From contig DATJBC010000020.1 in NCBI GenBank assembly GCA_035515515.1, positions 1 to 27,944 on the forward strand: a stretch of DNA of 27,944 nt. The letters run 5' to 3'. Both the position numbers and the translations under genes were made by a program. Origin of the DNA: DATJBC01 sp035515515. GTDB taxonomy: Bacteria > Actinomycetota > Acidimicrobiia > Acidimicrobiales > UBA8190. The notes under the pieces are model-generated. The model made no database searches. It was not told where the DNA came from and saw only the letters and a program-made list of their open reading frames with translations. Positions within the stretch are counted from its first letter, which is position 1. Each line of letters opens with the position of its first letter. Below are positions 7,698 through 14,330 of this stretch, in pieces.

Positions 7698-7937
7698 GTG
7701 ACCAACGGCGTCATCGATACCCTCTGGGATATCAGCGAAGGACGGCTTCCCGACGGCACGCGCGTGGACGTGCGCAACCGGTTCGTAGGCACCTGGAGCC
7801 ACGGCTTCGAGGTGGCCGAACACGTCGGCAAGGGGTACCGCGTGCGGCGCCTGTCGGACAACAGCGTGCTCCCCGACGTGTTCCCCACCGAGGACGTGCG
7901 GACCGAGCGCCGCAACCACGGGCTCTGGTGGTACTGA
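7698..7937 (+). CDS. conserved hypothetical protein, 79 residues
   Basis: A small soluble protein with a GTG start at 7698, preceded by GGAGGA at 7685-7690. The sequence alternates short beta-like stretches (TRVDVRNRFVGTWSHGFEVAEHV, GYRVRRLSDNSVLPDVFPTEDVR) and ends in NHGLWWY. I recall similar short actinobacterial proteins with the pattern PDGTRVDVR...GF.V......YR.RRLSD.S.LP..F, but no function is known to me. No membrane segment, metal motif or catalytic signature is visible. It is divergent from rnhB and convergent with the GYD protein gene. The 62-bp gap after it shows no convincing terminator. Confidence 0.75.
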   Translation: MTNGVIDTLWDISEGRLPDGTRVDVRNRFVGTWSHGFEVAEHVGKGYRVRRLSDNSVLPDVFPTEDVRTERRNHGLWWY

Positions 7938-7999
7938 GCGCGTCGCGCTAGCCCCCGCCGGGCCACCTGCCCCCTCGACCGGTTGGCAGACACCGCGCC

Positions 8000-8290
8000 C
8001 TAGGGCGTGCTGAGCGTCTCGATGAACTCGTCGATGGGGACGGCGATCAAGGTCTTGGTCTTCAGCGTCCCCCGGGCGCCGAGCGTGACGGCCACGCGCG
8101 TGACGATCCTCTCGTCCTCGCACTCGAGGATCGTGGCGAAGTCGTACTGACCGAGCAGCGCCCACTGCCCGAGGACGCGCGCCCCCATGGCCTCGACCTC
8201 GGTGTTGACCTCCTTGAGGCGTTGGGGGTTCTGGCGCAGCGTCGCCATCCCCTCGGGCCCGAGCGTCGACAGCATGAGGAACGTGGCCAT
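8000..8290 (-). CDS. GYD-domain protein
   Basis: A 96-residue protein matching the GYD family of small ferredoxin-like-fold proteins: it starts MATFLMLSTLGPEG, has the signature GQYDFATILECED (around residues 47-59), and ends with the helix and strand IAVPIDEFIETL. The family's biochemical role is not established; members resemble dimeric alpha/beta-barrel proteins that bind small molecules. The ATG at 8290 has no ribosome site. A TAGCGT hexamer ends 7 nt upstream, and its first three bases are the stop codon of the upstream isomerase gene, so the gene probably has its own leaderless transcript in addition to read-through from its neighbour. Confidence 0.85.
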   Translation of the reverse strand: MATFLMLSTLGPEGMATLRQNPQRLKEVNTEVEAMGARVLGQWALLGQYDFATILECEDERIVTRVAVTLGARGTLKTKTLIAVPIDEFIETLSTP

Positions 8291-8297
8291 GGCCGGC

Positions 8298-8303
8298 ACG
8301 CTA
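8298..8303 (-). promoter_or_regulatory. -10 element of the GYD gene, overlapping the isomerase stop codon
   Basis: On the minus strand TAGCGT spans 8303-8298. The TAG at 8303-8301 is also the stop codon of the isomerase. It ends 7 nt before the ATG at 8290. Confidence 0.4.
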
Positions 8304-8726
8304 CCCCGCCCCGGGGGCCCGTTCGACCCGGGCGATGACGGGCAGCTCGGCGGGATCGGGCTCGGCACCGAGGAAGGCGTCGGCCATCTCGCGTGCCATC
8401 TCCGTGGAGGTGAGGCGCAACCCGAAGGCCAGGACGTTGGCGTCGTTCCAGCGCCGTGCACCCGCGGCGGTGGCGGCGTCCGTGCACAGGGCGGCGCGCG
8501 CGCCGGGCACCTTGTTGGCGGCCATGGACACGCCCGTGCCGGTCCAACAGCACACCACGCCCCGCTCGGCTCGCCCGGAGGCGACGGCCTCCCCCACGGC
8601 ACGGCCCACCTCGGGCCACTGCTCGCCCGCGGCCACGTGCTCGACCTCGTGCCCCTGGGCCCGCAGGTGGGCGACCACGCCGGCCGTGAGGGGCGTGTCT
8701 TCGTCGGTGCCGAAGACGATGCGCAC
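8301..8726 (-). CDS. RpiB/LacA/LacB-family sugar-phosphate isomerase
   Basis: A 141-residue protein of the ribose-5-phosphate isomerase B family, which interconverts aldose and ketose phosphates. Seen: N-terminal strand and loop RIVFGTDED holding the conserved Asp, the active-site loop GVVCCWTGTGVSMAANKVPGARAALCTD (about 61-88), and WNDANVLAFGLRLTS. The second Cys of VCCWTG is at the position of the catalytic Cys of the E. coli enzyme. DED replaces the usual DHAG, so ring-opening or substrate preference may differ from classical RpiB; I therefore give no symbol. The GTG at 8726 lacks a ribosome site and is preceded by TAGGGT 8 nt upstream, implying a leaderless mRNA. Confidence 0.85.
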   Translation of the reverse strand: MRIVFGTDEDTPLTAGVVAHLRAQGHEVEHVAAGEQWPEVGRAVGEAVASGRAERGVVCCWTGTGVSMAANKVPGARAALCTDAATAAGARRWNDANVLAFGLRLTSTEMAREMADAFLGAEPDPAELPVIARVERAPGAG

Positions 8727-8734
8727 GCCCGGCG

Positions 8735-8740
8735 ACCCTA
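8735..8740 (-). promoter_or_regulatory. -10 element of the isomerase gene, leaderless type
   Basis: On the minus strand TAGGGT at 8740-8735 ends 8 nt before the GTG at 8726. It lies just past the 3' end of the acyl-CoA synthetase gene (stop at 8748), showing how little spacer is used here. Confidence 0.45.
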
Positions 8741-8747
8741 GCTCGCC

Positions 8748-10337
8748 TCAGGGCAGCTCCGACCGGCGCACCTTGCCCATGGCGTTGCGCGGCAGGGAGG
8801 CGACGAACCGCACCTGGCGCGGGCACTTGTACGGCGCCAGGCGCTCGGCCGCGAAGGCGATCAGCGCCGCCCCGTCGAGCGCCGCCACGCCGTCGGTCAC
8901 CACCCACGCGCAGACCGTCTCGCCCCACTCGTCCGAAGGAAGGCCCGACACCGCCACCTCCGCCACCGACGGGTGCCCGAGCAGGACGTCCTCGACCTCG
9001 GCGGGATACACGTTGTACCCCCCCGAGATGACGACCTCGCTCGAGCGCCCGAGGAGCCGCACGTAGCCGTCCTCCACCACGCCGAGGTCGCCGGTCCGGA
9101 ACCACGGGCCGTCGAAGCAGTCGGCGGTGGCCGCGGGGCGCTCCCAGTACCCCGAGAACACGGCGGGGCCCTGCACGCGCACCTCTGCGCCGGCCCCGGC
9201 ACGGTCGGTCCCGTCACGGTCGGCGCCCTCCACCTCGGCGTCCACACCGGGGAAGGGGAAGCCCACCGTGCCCGCCCGGCGTTCACCGTCGTAGGGGTTG
9301 GAGAGCGTCATGAGCGTCTCGGTCATGCCGTAGCGCTCGAGGACCACCGTGCCCGTCGCCCGCAGCGCCTCGTGCAGCTCGGGGCGCAACGCGGCCGAGC
9401 CGGAGACGGCCAGGCGCAGGCGGGACAGCTCCCCCGCCCGGGAGGAGGCCGCCAGTCGGTGGTACATGGTGGGTACCCCGAAGAACATGGTGGCGTCGTG
9501 TCGCGCGGCGGCGTCGAGCACCGCGTCGACGTCGAATCTCGGCAGCAGCGCGATCGACGAGCCCGTCAGGAGCGACGTGAACAGCGCCACGCACAGGCCG
9601 TGCCCGTGGAACACCGGGAGGGCGTGCACGAGGCGGTCGGACCCCTCCCACCGCCACGTGCGGGCGATCGACTCGCTGTTGGCGAGCAGATTGGCGTGAC
9701 TGAGCATGGCCCCCTTGGGCGACCCGGTGGTCCCCGAGGTGTACGCGATGAGAGCGACGTCACCGCCGCGCGCACCGTCCAGGGCGACATCCGCGGGACG
9801 ACCACCGGCCGCGACGCCGGCGGCGACGGGAGCGGACGAGAACAGCGCGGTGGGCTCGCCGCCCGGGTCGACGGCGATGACCGCCGTGGCGCCGGAGGAC
9901 GCCGCCGTGACGGCGTCGACGCGCCAGCCGCCCTCGACGACGGCCAGCGCGGGCCGGACGTCGTGGACGATGTGCGCCAGCTCGCGCGCGGTGTAGGCCG
10001 GGTTGACGGGCACGCCCACCAGGGTCCCGGTCCGCAGGACGGCGACGTAGGTGACGACGGCCGCCAGGCTGGTGGGCAGGCACACCAGGACCCGGGCCCC
10101 CGGTGCCGCGCCCGACGCCAGGAGGCGCTGCGCCGCCGCCCGCGTCAGCTCCTCGAGCGCGGCGGCGCTCACCCATCGGGCCCCCGACCCGGCGCCCACG
10201 TCGAGCACGGCCGGTCGCCGGCCGTCGCCCGCCCACACCCGCGCCCACACGGCGGGAAGGCTGCCCCGGGCGACGAGGTCCGCGCGGTCCAGCGTCGTCC
10301 CGGGGGGGAGGTGATGGGCCCACCCGAGAGGACGCAC
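8748..10337 (-). CDS. acyl-CoA synthetase, AMP-forming, MatB/FadD36-like
   Basis: A 529-residue adenylate-forming ligase that activates a carboxylic acid to its CoA thioester. Seen: the phosphate-binding loop LIAYTSGTTGSPKGAMLSHANLL, FHGHGLCVALF, FFGVPTMYHRLA, SGSAALRPE, ERYGMTETLMTLSNPYDGERR, the hinge WFRTGDLG and the C-terminal lysine motif RNAMGKVRRSEL. The VPTMYHRL, SGSAAL and NPYDGERR blocks resemble malonyl-CoA synthetase (MatB) and mycobacterial FadD36 rather than long-chain ligases, so a short dicarboxylic or methylmalonate-type substrate is plausible. The frame is open to 10400, but I chose GTG 10337 because TACGGT ends exactly 7 nt upstream and this start avoids overlap with the divergent Clp-N gene. 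Confidence 0.88.
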   Translation of the reverse strand: MRPLGWAHHLPPGTTLDRADLVARGSLPAVWARVWAGDGRRPAVLDVGAGSGARWVSAAALEELTRAAAQRLLASGAAPGARVLVCLPTSLAAVVTYVAVLRTGTLVGVPVNPAYTARELAHIVHDVRPALAVVEGGWRVDAVTAASSGATAVIAVDPGGEPTALFSSAPVAAGVAAGGRPADVALDGARGGDVALIAYTSGTTGSPKGAMLSHANLLANSESIARTWRWEGSDRLVHALPVFHGHGLCVALFTSLLTGSSIALLPRFDVDAVLDAAARHDATMFFGVPTMYHRLAASSRAGELSRLRLAVSGSAALRPELHEALRATGTVVLERYGMTETLMTLSNPYDGERRAGTVGFPFPGVDAEVEGADRDGTDRAGAGAEVRVQGPAVFSGYWERPAATADCFDGPWFRTGDLGVVEDGYVRLLGRSSEVVISGGYNVYPAEVEDVLLGHPSVAEVAVSGLPSDEWGETVCAWVVTDGVAALDGAALIAFAAERLAPYKCPRQVRFVASLPRNAMGKVRRSELP

Positions 10338-10344
10338 GGCCTGG

Positions 10345-10350
10345 ACCGTA
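10345..10350 (-). promoter_or_regulatory. -10 element of the acyl-CoA synthetase gene, leaderless type
   Basis: On the minus strand TACGGT at 10350-10345 ends 7 nt before the GTG at 10337. The overlapping ACCGTAGCGGT also gives a weak TAGCGG hexamer on the plus strand that could serve the divergent Clp-N gene. Confidence 0.45.
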
Positions 10351-10383
10351 GCGGTGCCCGTCGGGACGTGAGAGCCTGGGCGC

Positions 10384-11133
10384 ACGTTCGAACGGTTCAC
10401 CGACCGTGCCCGGCGTGTGCTGGTGCTGGCGCAGGAGGAAGCGCGTCTGCTCGGTCACGGCTTCATCGGAACCGAGCACATCCTCCTCGGCCTCATCCAG
10501 GAGAACGAGGGGGTGGCGGCCCAGGCGCTCGCCAACCTCGAGATCTCCGTCCAGGCCGTGCGCGCCAAGGTGGAGGAGACCATCGGTTCTTCGGGCGGCG
10601 CCCCCCCGGGCTCACCGCCCTTCACGCCGCGGGCCAAGAAGGTGCTCGAGCTCTCGCTGCGCGAGGCCCTGCAGCTGGGCCACAACTACATCGGCACCGA
10701 GCACATGCTCCTCGGCCTCGTGCGTGAGGGCGAGGGGGTGGGCGCCCAGGTGCTCGTGGGCCTGGGGGCCGATCTGGCCAGCGTGCGCCAGCAGGTCGTC
10801 CGGATCCTGTCGGGCCACCGCGGGTCCGGCGCGGCGCGTGGTTTCGACCGGCCGGTGCCGAGCATGCGGGGCGCCTTGCCCCTCGAGTGCTCGTTCTGTG
10901 GGAGCCGACCCCCCGAGACGGGGCGGCTCGTGGCCGGCGACGACGCCCTCATCTGCGAGCACTGCCTCACGTCCCTGAGCGCCCGCGTCGCCGCCGGGGA
11001 GTTCGACGACACCCACGCCATCGGCCTCGGGGGCGAGAGCGACGACGCGGCCCAGGGGGACGATGCGGTCCGGGACGACGACGCCGAGGGAGCCGACGGG
11101 CCCGATGGCGAGGCCGGGCCCGACGAGGACTGA
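10384..11133 (+). CDS. double Clp-N domain protein with ClpX-type zinc finger and no ATPase
   Basis: About 249 residues. Two Clp N-terminal repeats: FERFTDRARRVLVLAQEEARLLGH...GTEHILLGLI (2-65) and FTPRAKKVLELSLREALQLGHNYIGTEHMLLGLV (80-143). A four-Cys zinc finger follows (C169, C172, C191, C194; CSFCGSRPPETGRLVAGDDALICEHC), like the ClpX zinc-binding domain, and then an acidic tail rich in Asp/Glu/Gly. There is no AAA ATPase, so it is probably an adaptor or substrate-binding protein for Clp machinery. ClpC proteins begin MFERFTDRARR; here the Met position is an ACG codon at 10384, and a TGA lies five codons upstream. The first standard start is GTG 10417, which would delete the first helix. 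A rare ACG start, a truncated start or a sequence error are possible. Confidence 0.82.
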   Translation, partial: TFERFTDRARRVLVLAQEEARLLGHGFIGTEHILLGLIQENEGVAAQALANLEISVQAVRAKVEETIGSSGGAPPGSPPFTPRAKKVLELSLREALQLGHNYIGTEHMLLGLVREGEGVGAQVLVGLGADLASVRQQVVRILSGHRGSGAARGFDRPVPSMRGALPLECSFCGSRPPETGRLVAGDDALICEHCLTSLSARVAAGEFDDTHAIGLGGESDDAAQGDDAVRDDDAEGADGPDGEAGPDED

Positions 11134-11138
11134 CACCG

Positions 11139-12692
11139 CTACGTGGGGCGCCAGTCCGTGCCCGGGCCCGACAGCCACTGCAGCATCTGGCGGCGGGTGG
11201 TCGGACCGTTGGGCGCCCACGCCGAAGGGAGATCGCCCGCCGCTCGTCGCTCGGCCGTCTCGTCGATGTTGGCACCGAGCGGATCCGCGGCGAGCCCGCA
11301 TCGGGTGGCGTCGGGATCCACTCCGAACAGTGACGCTGCATTCGAGCCGAAGATCCCTGCCTTGACCTGCGGCGTGAGGGCCGGATAGCCGAAGCGCTCC
11401 TGGTACTGCGGCGTGATCTCGAAAGCCCGCATGGCCATGATCTGCGGCTCGGGGCTGCCGTACCACACGGCGTCCGTCCCCCACAGCACGCGGCGCTCAC
11501 CCACCCGGCTGAGGAGCTTGCCCAGCGCGTGCGCCGCCTGGTCGGGCTGTGTGAGCAACTGCCGCCACAGGGTCGCGAGGTCCACCCACACGTTGTCGTC
11601 GGGGGGGACGCCGTGACGGTCGAGGGCGCCAAGCAGGCTGTCGATGCCCACGGTGGCGGCCGGGTCGTAGGGCCCCTCCACGTGACCGGGCATCCAGGCG
11701 GCGTGGTACACCACGAAGTTCATGTCCGGGAACTGGCGCGACACCGCCACCACGTCGTCGGGGTGGTTGTACGCCGGGTCGAAGTTCACCAGGGGCAGCC
11801 CCTTGTGCGCCACGAACACCTTGACGCCGAGGTCGTGCGCGTGCTGCACCGTGGGGAGCCCGATGGCCGGGTCCGCCAGCGAGAATCCGCGCGCCGTGGG
11901 GCTCCACGCCGTGTACACCTTGAAGGCCGCCGGCGGCCCGGTCTCCACGGCCGCCGTCATCTCGTCGAGCGTCGACTGCAGCGGCCCGACGTTGGGAGCG
12001 ACGATGTTCTGGGTGAGCAGCCGGCTCGCCCCGCCCCCCGCCAGGGTGGCAGTGATGTGCTCGGTGCGCAGGGCGTCGGGGAAGGGCACGGGCGCGTCGG
12101 CGGCACCGGAGTTGGGGACGTCGCTCAACATGGCGACGGTGGTGTCGCTGGCGAGGAACAGGTCGTGGAGGTACGCCGCCCGGTCCACGCAGTCGAGTCG
12201 GGGGTCGTCGGTGCAACCGGACGGGAGCATACCAAGCACCAGGCCGACGGTCTCGGGGGCGTTGCGGACCCAGGGCCCATCGGGCACGACGTGGTGGGTG
12301 TGCACGTCGAAGATGAAGTCGCCGCTGCCCGACAGGGCCTGCCGGCACGCCGCGGTGTCCTCTGGTGGGGGGACGCGGAACGTCCCTCCGGGGCCGGAGG
12401 TCGCGGACCGCGCCCCCCGGGACGCCGATGGGCCGCCGCAGGCGGCCAGCTCGAACGCGGCCAGCGAGACGGCCACCGCGCCCGCCCCCTGCAGGAACCG
12501 TCGCCGGTCGACGTGCAGGCGCCCGGCGGCGACATCGACCCGCTCGCGCACCAGCGCGTCGATGTCCCGGTCGCCAGGGGACCGAGGGGAGGGGACGAAC
12601 TCCCCGTTGGAGACCGGCCCGGCAGGAAGCGGAAGGTGCAGCCGGGCGCCCTCTGCATGCCGGCGGCGCCTGGCGAACCGACCGTCGGACAT
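11139..12692 (-). CDS. exported amidohydrolase with Tat/lipoprotein-type signal
   Basis: A 517-residue amidohydrolase-superfamily TIM-barrel enzyme. Metal-site motifs: FDVHTHH (H131, H133), FVAHKGLP, FVVYHAAW and VLWGTDAVWYGSPEPQ with the late catalytic Asp. This pattern fits the amidohydrolase-2 branch, many members of which are hydrolases or decarboxylases acting on small organic acids or lactones; the substrate is unknown. The signal is unusual: a twin-arginine motif DRRRFLQG (62-69) followed by a hydrophobic stretch and LAAC (82-85, possible lipidated C85) comes after about 60 hydrophilic residues. The long N-region is supported by a TACCCT hexamer ending 7 nt before the ATG at 12692. The gene ends five bases from the convergent Clp-N gene. 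Confidence 0.82.
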   Translation of the reverse strand: MSDGRFARRRRHAEGARLHLPLPAGPVSNGEFVPSPRSPGDRDIDALVRERVDVAAGRLHVDRRRFLQGAGAVAVSLAAFELAACGGPSASRGARSATSGPGGTFRVPPPEDTAACRQALSGSGDFIFDVHTHHVVPDGPWVRNAPETVGLVLGMLPSGCTDDPRLDCVDRAAYLHDLFLASDTTVAMLSDVPNSGAADAPVPFPDALRTEHITATLAGGGASRLLTQNIVAPNVGPLQSTLDEMTAAVETGPPAAFKVYTAWSPTARGFSLADPAIGLPTVQHAHDLGVKVFVAHKGLPLVNFDPAYNHPDDVVAVSRQFPDMNFVVYHAAWMPGHVEGPYDPAATVGIDSLLGALDRHGVPPDDNVWVDLATLWRQLLTQPDQAAHALGKLLSRVGERRVLWGTDAVWYGSPEPQIMAMRAFEITPQYQERFGYPALTPQVKAGIFGSNAASLFGVDPDATRCGLAADPLGANIDETAERRAAGDLPSAWAPNGPTTRRQMLQWLSGPGTDWRPT

Positions 12693-12699
12693 CGCGTCC

Positions 12700-12705
12700 A
12701 GGGTA
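12700..12705 (-). promoter_or_regulatory. -10 element of the amidohydrolase gene, leaderless type
   Basis: On the minus strand TACCCT at 12705-12700 ends 7 nt before the ATG at 12692. This supports the long N-terminus of the amidohydrolase. Confidence 0.45.
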
Positions 12706-12739
12706 GGTGGCTCCCCGGGGCGGGCGTCGGCGGCGGCGG

Positions 12740-12745
12740 TAGCGT
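12740..12745 (+). promoter_or_regulatory. -10 element of the alpha/beta-hydrolase gene, leaderless type
   Basis: TAGCGT ends 9 nt before the ATG at 12755 and 3 nt before another in-frame ATG at 12749. The spacing favours 12755 as the leaderless start. Confidence 0.4.
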
Positions 12746-12754
12746 CAGATGCAC

Positions 12755-13621
12755 ATGGCCGCGCACGCCACGGACTTCTCGGTCGACGTCCCCGGTGGCG
12801 TCCTGCGCGGGTGGTGGACGGGGTCGGGCCCGCCGGCGCTGATCCTCCACGGCGGCCCGGGCCTGTCGGAGTACACGGGCGCGCTGGCCGACGAGCTGGC
12901 CAGCGCCTTCACGGTGTTGCGCTACCAACAGCGGGGGCTGGAGCCGTCCACGACGAGCGGGCCCTTCACGGTGGCCACCCACCTGGCCGACGCCCTCGCC
13001 GTCCTCGACGCCCTGGGGGCGGCTCCCGCCTACGTCGTCGGGCACTCCTGGGGAGGGCACCTCGCCATGCACCTCGCCGCCGCCCACCCCGACCACCTCC
13101 GCGGCCTGGTGGTCGTGGACCCGCTGGGGGTGGAGGGCGACGGGGGCGAGGCGGACATGATGCGGATCATGGCCGAGCGGATCCCCCCCGACGTCGCCGC
13201 ACGCGCCGGCGAGCTCGACGAGCGGGCCATGCAGGGACAGGGCACGCCCGAGGACGCCATGGAGTCGCTGGCGCTCGTGTGGCCGGCGTACTTCGCCCGG
13301 CCCGAGCACGCCCCGCCGATGCCGCCCATGACCATGTCGTTGCCGTGCTACGCCGAGACGTGGGCGTCGATCCACGACGAGCTCCCCCGGACGGACTGGG
13401 CGGCCCGGCTGGGGAGCTTCCGGGCGCCGACCGCCTTCGTCCTCGGCGCCCAGAGCCCCATCCCCCCGCACCACGGCGTGGCGTCGGCCGCCCTCTTCCC
13501 GGCCGCCGTCACCGACGTCGTCGAGGGCTGCGGCCACTTCCTGTGGTTCGAGCAGCCGGGGGTGGTGCGGCGGGCGCTCGACGGCGTGCGCGCCGCCGCC
13601 GAGGCGGCGTCGTCGCCCTAG
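12755..13621 (+). CDS. alpha/beta-hydrolase, proline iminopeptidase-like
   Basis: A 288-residue alpha/beta-hydrolase. Seen: oxyanion motif ILHGGPGLSEYT (30-41), typical of the prolyl iminopeptidase branch; RYQQRGLEPS; nucleophile elbow VVGHSWGGHLAMHLA (S98); and the His motif VVEGCGHFLWFEQP near the C-terminus. The usual acid position after the sixth strand reads VLGAQSPIPP, with Gln-Ser where Asp is expected, so the acid may come from another loop. It may act on N-terminal proline peptides or on other small esters or amides; the substrate is not determined. It is divergent from the amidohydrolase gene, with two leaderless-type promoters in the 62-bp gap, and ends three bases from the convergent NTF2-like gene. 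Confidence 0.85.
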   Translation: MAAHATDFSVDVPGGVLRGWWTGSGPPALILHGGPGLSEYTGALADELASAFTVLRYQQRGLEPSTTSGPFTVATHLADALAVLDALGAAPAYVVGHSWGGHLAMHLAAAHPDHLRGLVVVDPLGVEGDGGEADMMRIMAERIPPDVAARAGELDERAMQGQGTPEDAMESLALVWPAYFARPEHAPPMPPMTMSLPCYAETWASIHDELPRTDWAARLGSFRAPTAFVLGAQSPIPPHHGVASAALFPAAVTDVVEGCGHFLWFEQPGVVRRALDGVRAAAEAASSP

Positions 13622-13624
13622 GCG

Positions 13625-14179
13625 CTACACGAAGACCTTCGTCCAGCCCTCGGTGAGGGGCGTCATGAACACCGTGGTGAGGGTCATGGAGCGGCACAGC
13701 CACACCCCGTCCACCAGGGCGTACTCGTCGTCCTCGTAGCCGCTCATCCAGTACGAGGTGCCGTCCGCGTGCCGGCACGGGCTCAGAAGGTCCCACCGGG
13801 CCGTGGCCGTGGCCGACCGGGCGTCGGCGCCCGCCTCGGCGCCACCGCCCGGCTCCACCTCGATGCGGGGGTTCATGAAGAAGTGCCGGGAGAAGCGCAG
13901 CGTGGGCCGGCGCAGACGGTCGGCGATCTCCTGGCGGCCGACGGCCCGGCCCAGCGCGGGCCCGCCGTCCCAGACGCCGTCGGTGGTGAAGAGGGCGGCG
14001 ATGTCGTGGGCGATGCGGGCCAGCTCGGAATCCTCCACGGCCGACCCCCGGCGAAAGCGCATGTCCACGAGCTCGCCGTAGCGGGCCTTGAGCGCCTGGA
14101 CGGCGAGCACCCCTTCGCTCACCTCGACCCGCCGGCGCAACGCGGCGACCTCGGCGGCCAGGTCGTCGACGGAGCCCAT
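13625..14179 (-). CDS. SnoaL/NTF2-like protein
   Basis: About 184 residues of the NTF2-like cone fold (SnoaL-like). Seen: an N-terminal helix with heptad character, then VQALKARYGELVDMRF, DIAALFTTDGVWDG, GRQEIADRLRR, SRHFFMNPRIEV and a C-terminal sheet ending SMTLTTVFMTPLTEGWTKVFV. Family members include small-molecule isomerases, dehydratases and ligand-binding proteins; no function can be assigned. The start is uncertain: ATG 14188 is nine bases upstream in frame, and neither start has a clear ribosome site or -10 element. The open frame continues further, but into the divergent mannosidase gene and a pentanucleotide repeat. Confidence 0.75.
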   Translation of the reverse strand: MGSVDDLAAEVAALRRRVEVSEGVLAVQALKARYGELVDMRFRRGSAVEDSELARIAHDIAALFTTDGVWDGGPALGRAVGRQEIADRLRRPTLRFSRHFFMNPRIEVEPGGGAEAGADARSATATARWDLLSPCRHADGTSYWMSGYEDDEYALVDGVWLCRSMTLTTVFMTPLTEGWTKVFV

Positions 14180-14234
14180 GGCGACCATCTTCGTGCGGCG
14201 TGCCGAGGCGGCGCCACGACCCTCCCCCACCACA

Positions 14235-14259
14235 CCACGCCACGCCACGCCACGCCACG
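14235..14259. repeat. five perfect tandem copies of the pentanucleotide CCACG
   Basis: CCACG is repeated five times without mismatch between the divergent NTF2-like and alpha-mannosidase genes, with related CAC-rich sequence on both sides. It lies about 55 bp upstream of the NTF2-like start and 31 bp before the TACCAT hexamer of the mannosidase. Confidence 0.85.
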
Positions 14260-14289
14260 GGCCAGCCTCCCCACGCCGCGACGGCCGCC

Positions 14290-14295
14290 TACCAT
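14290..14295 (+). promoter_or_regulatory. possible -10 element of the alpha-mannosidase gene
   Basis: TACCAT fits TANNNT and is 35 bp upstream of the ATG at 14331. The leader would be about 28 nt and include AGGCAAGG as ribosome site. Confidence 0.35.
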
Positions 14296-14330
14296 CGAGG
14301 CGGGCACCCACCGACGACTGAGGCAAGGCG

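Noticed and set aside
10384..10397. GTTCGAAC palindrome near the Clp-N gene as a second SOS box
   Set aside because: The half-sites are fused without the four-base spacer of the LexA consensus, and the bases encode conserved residues of the Clp N-domain.
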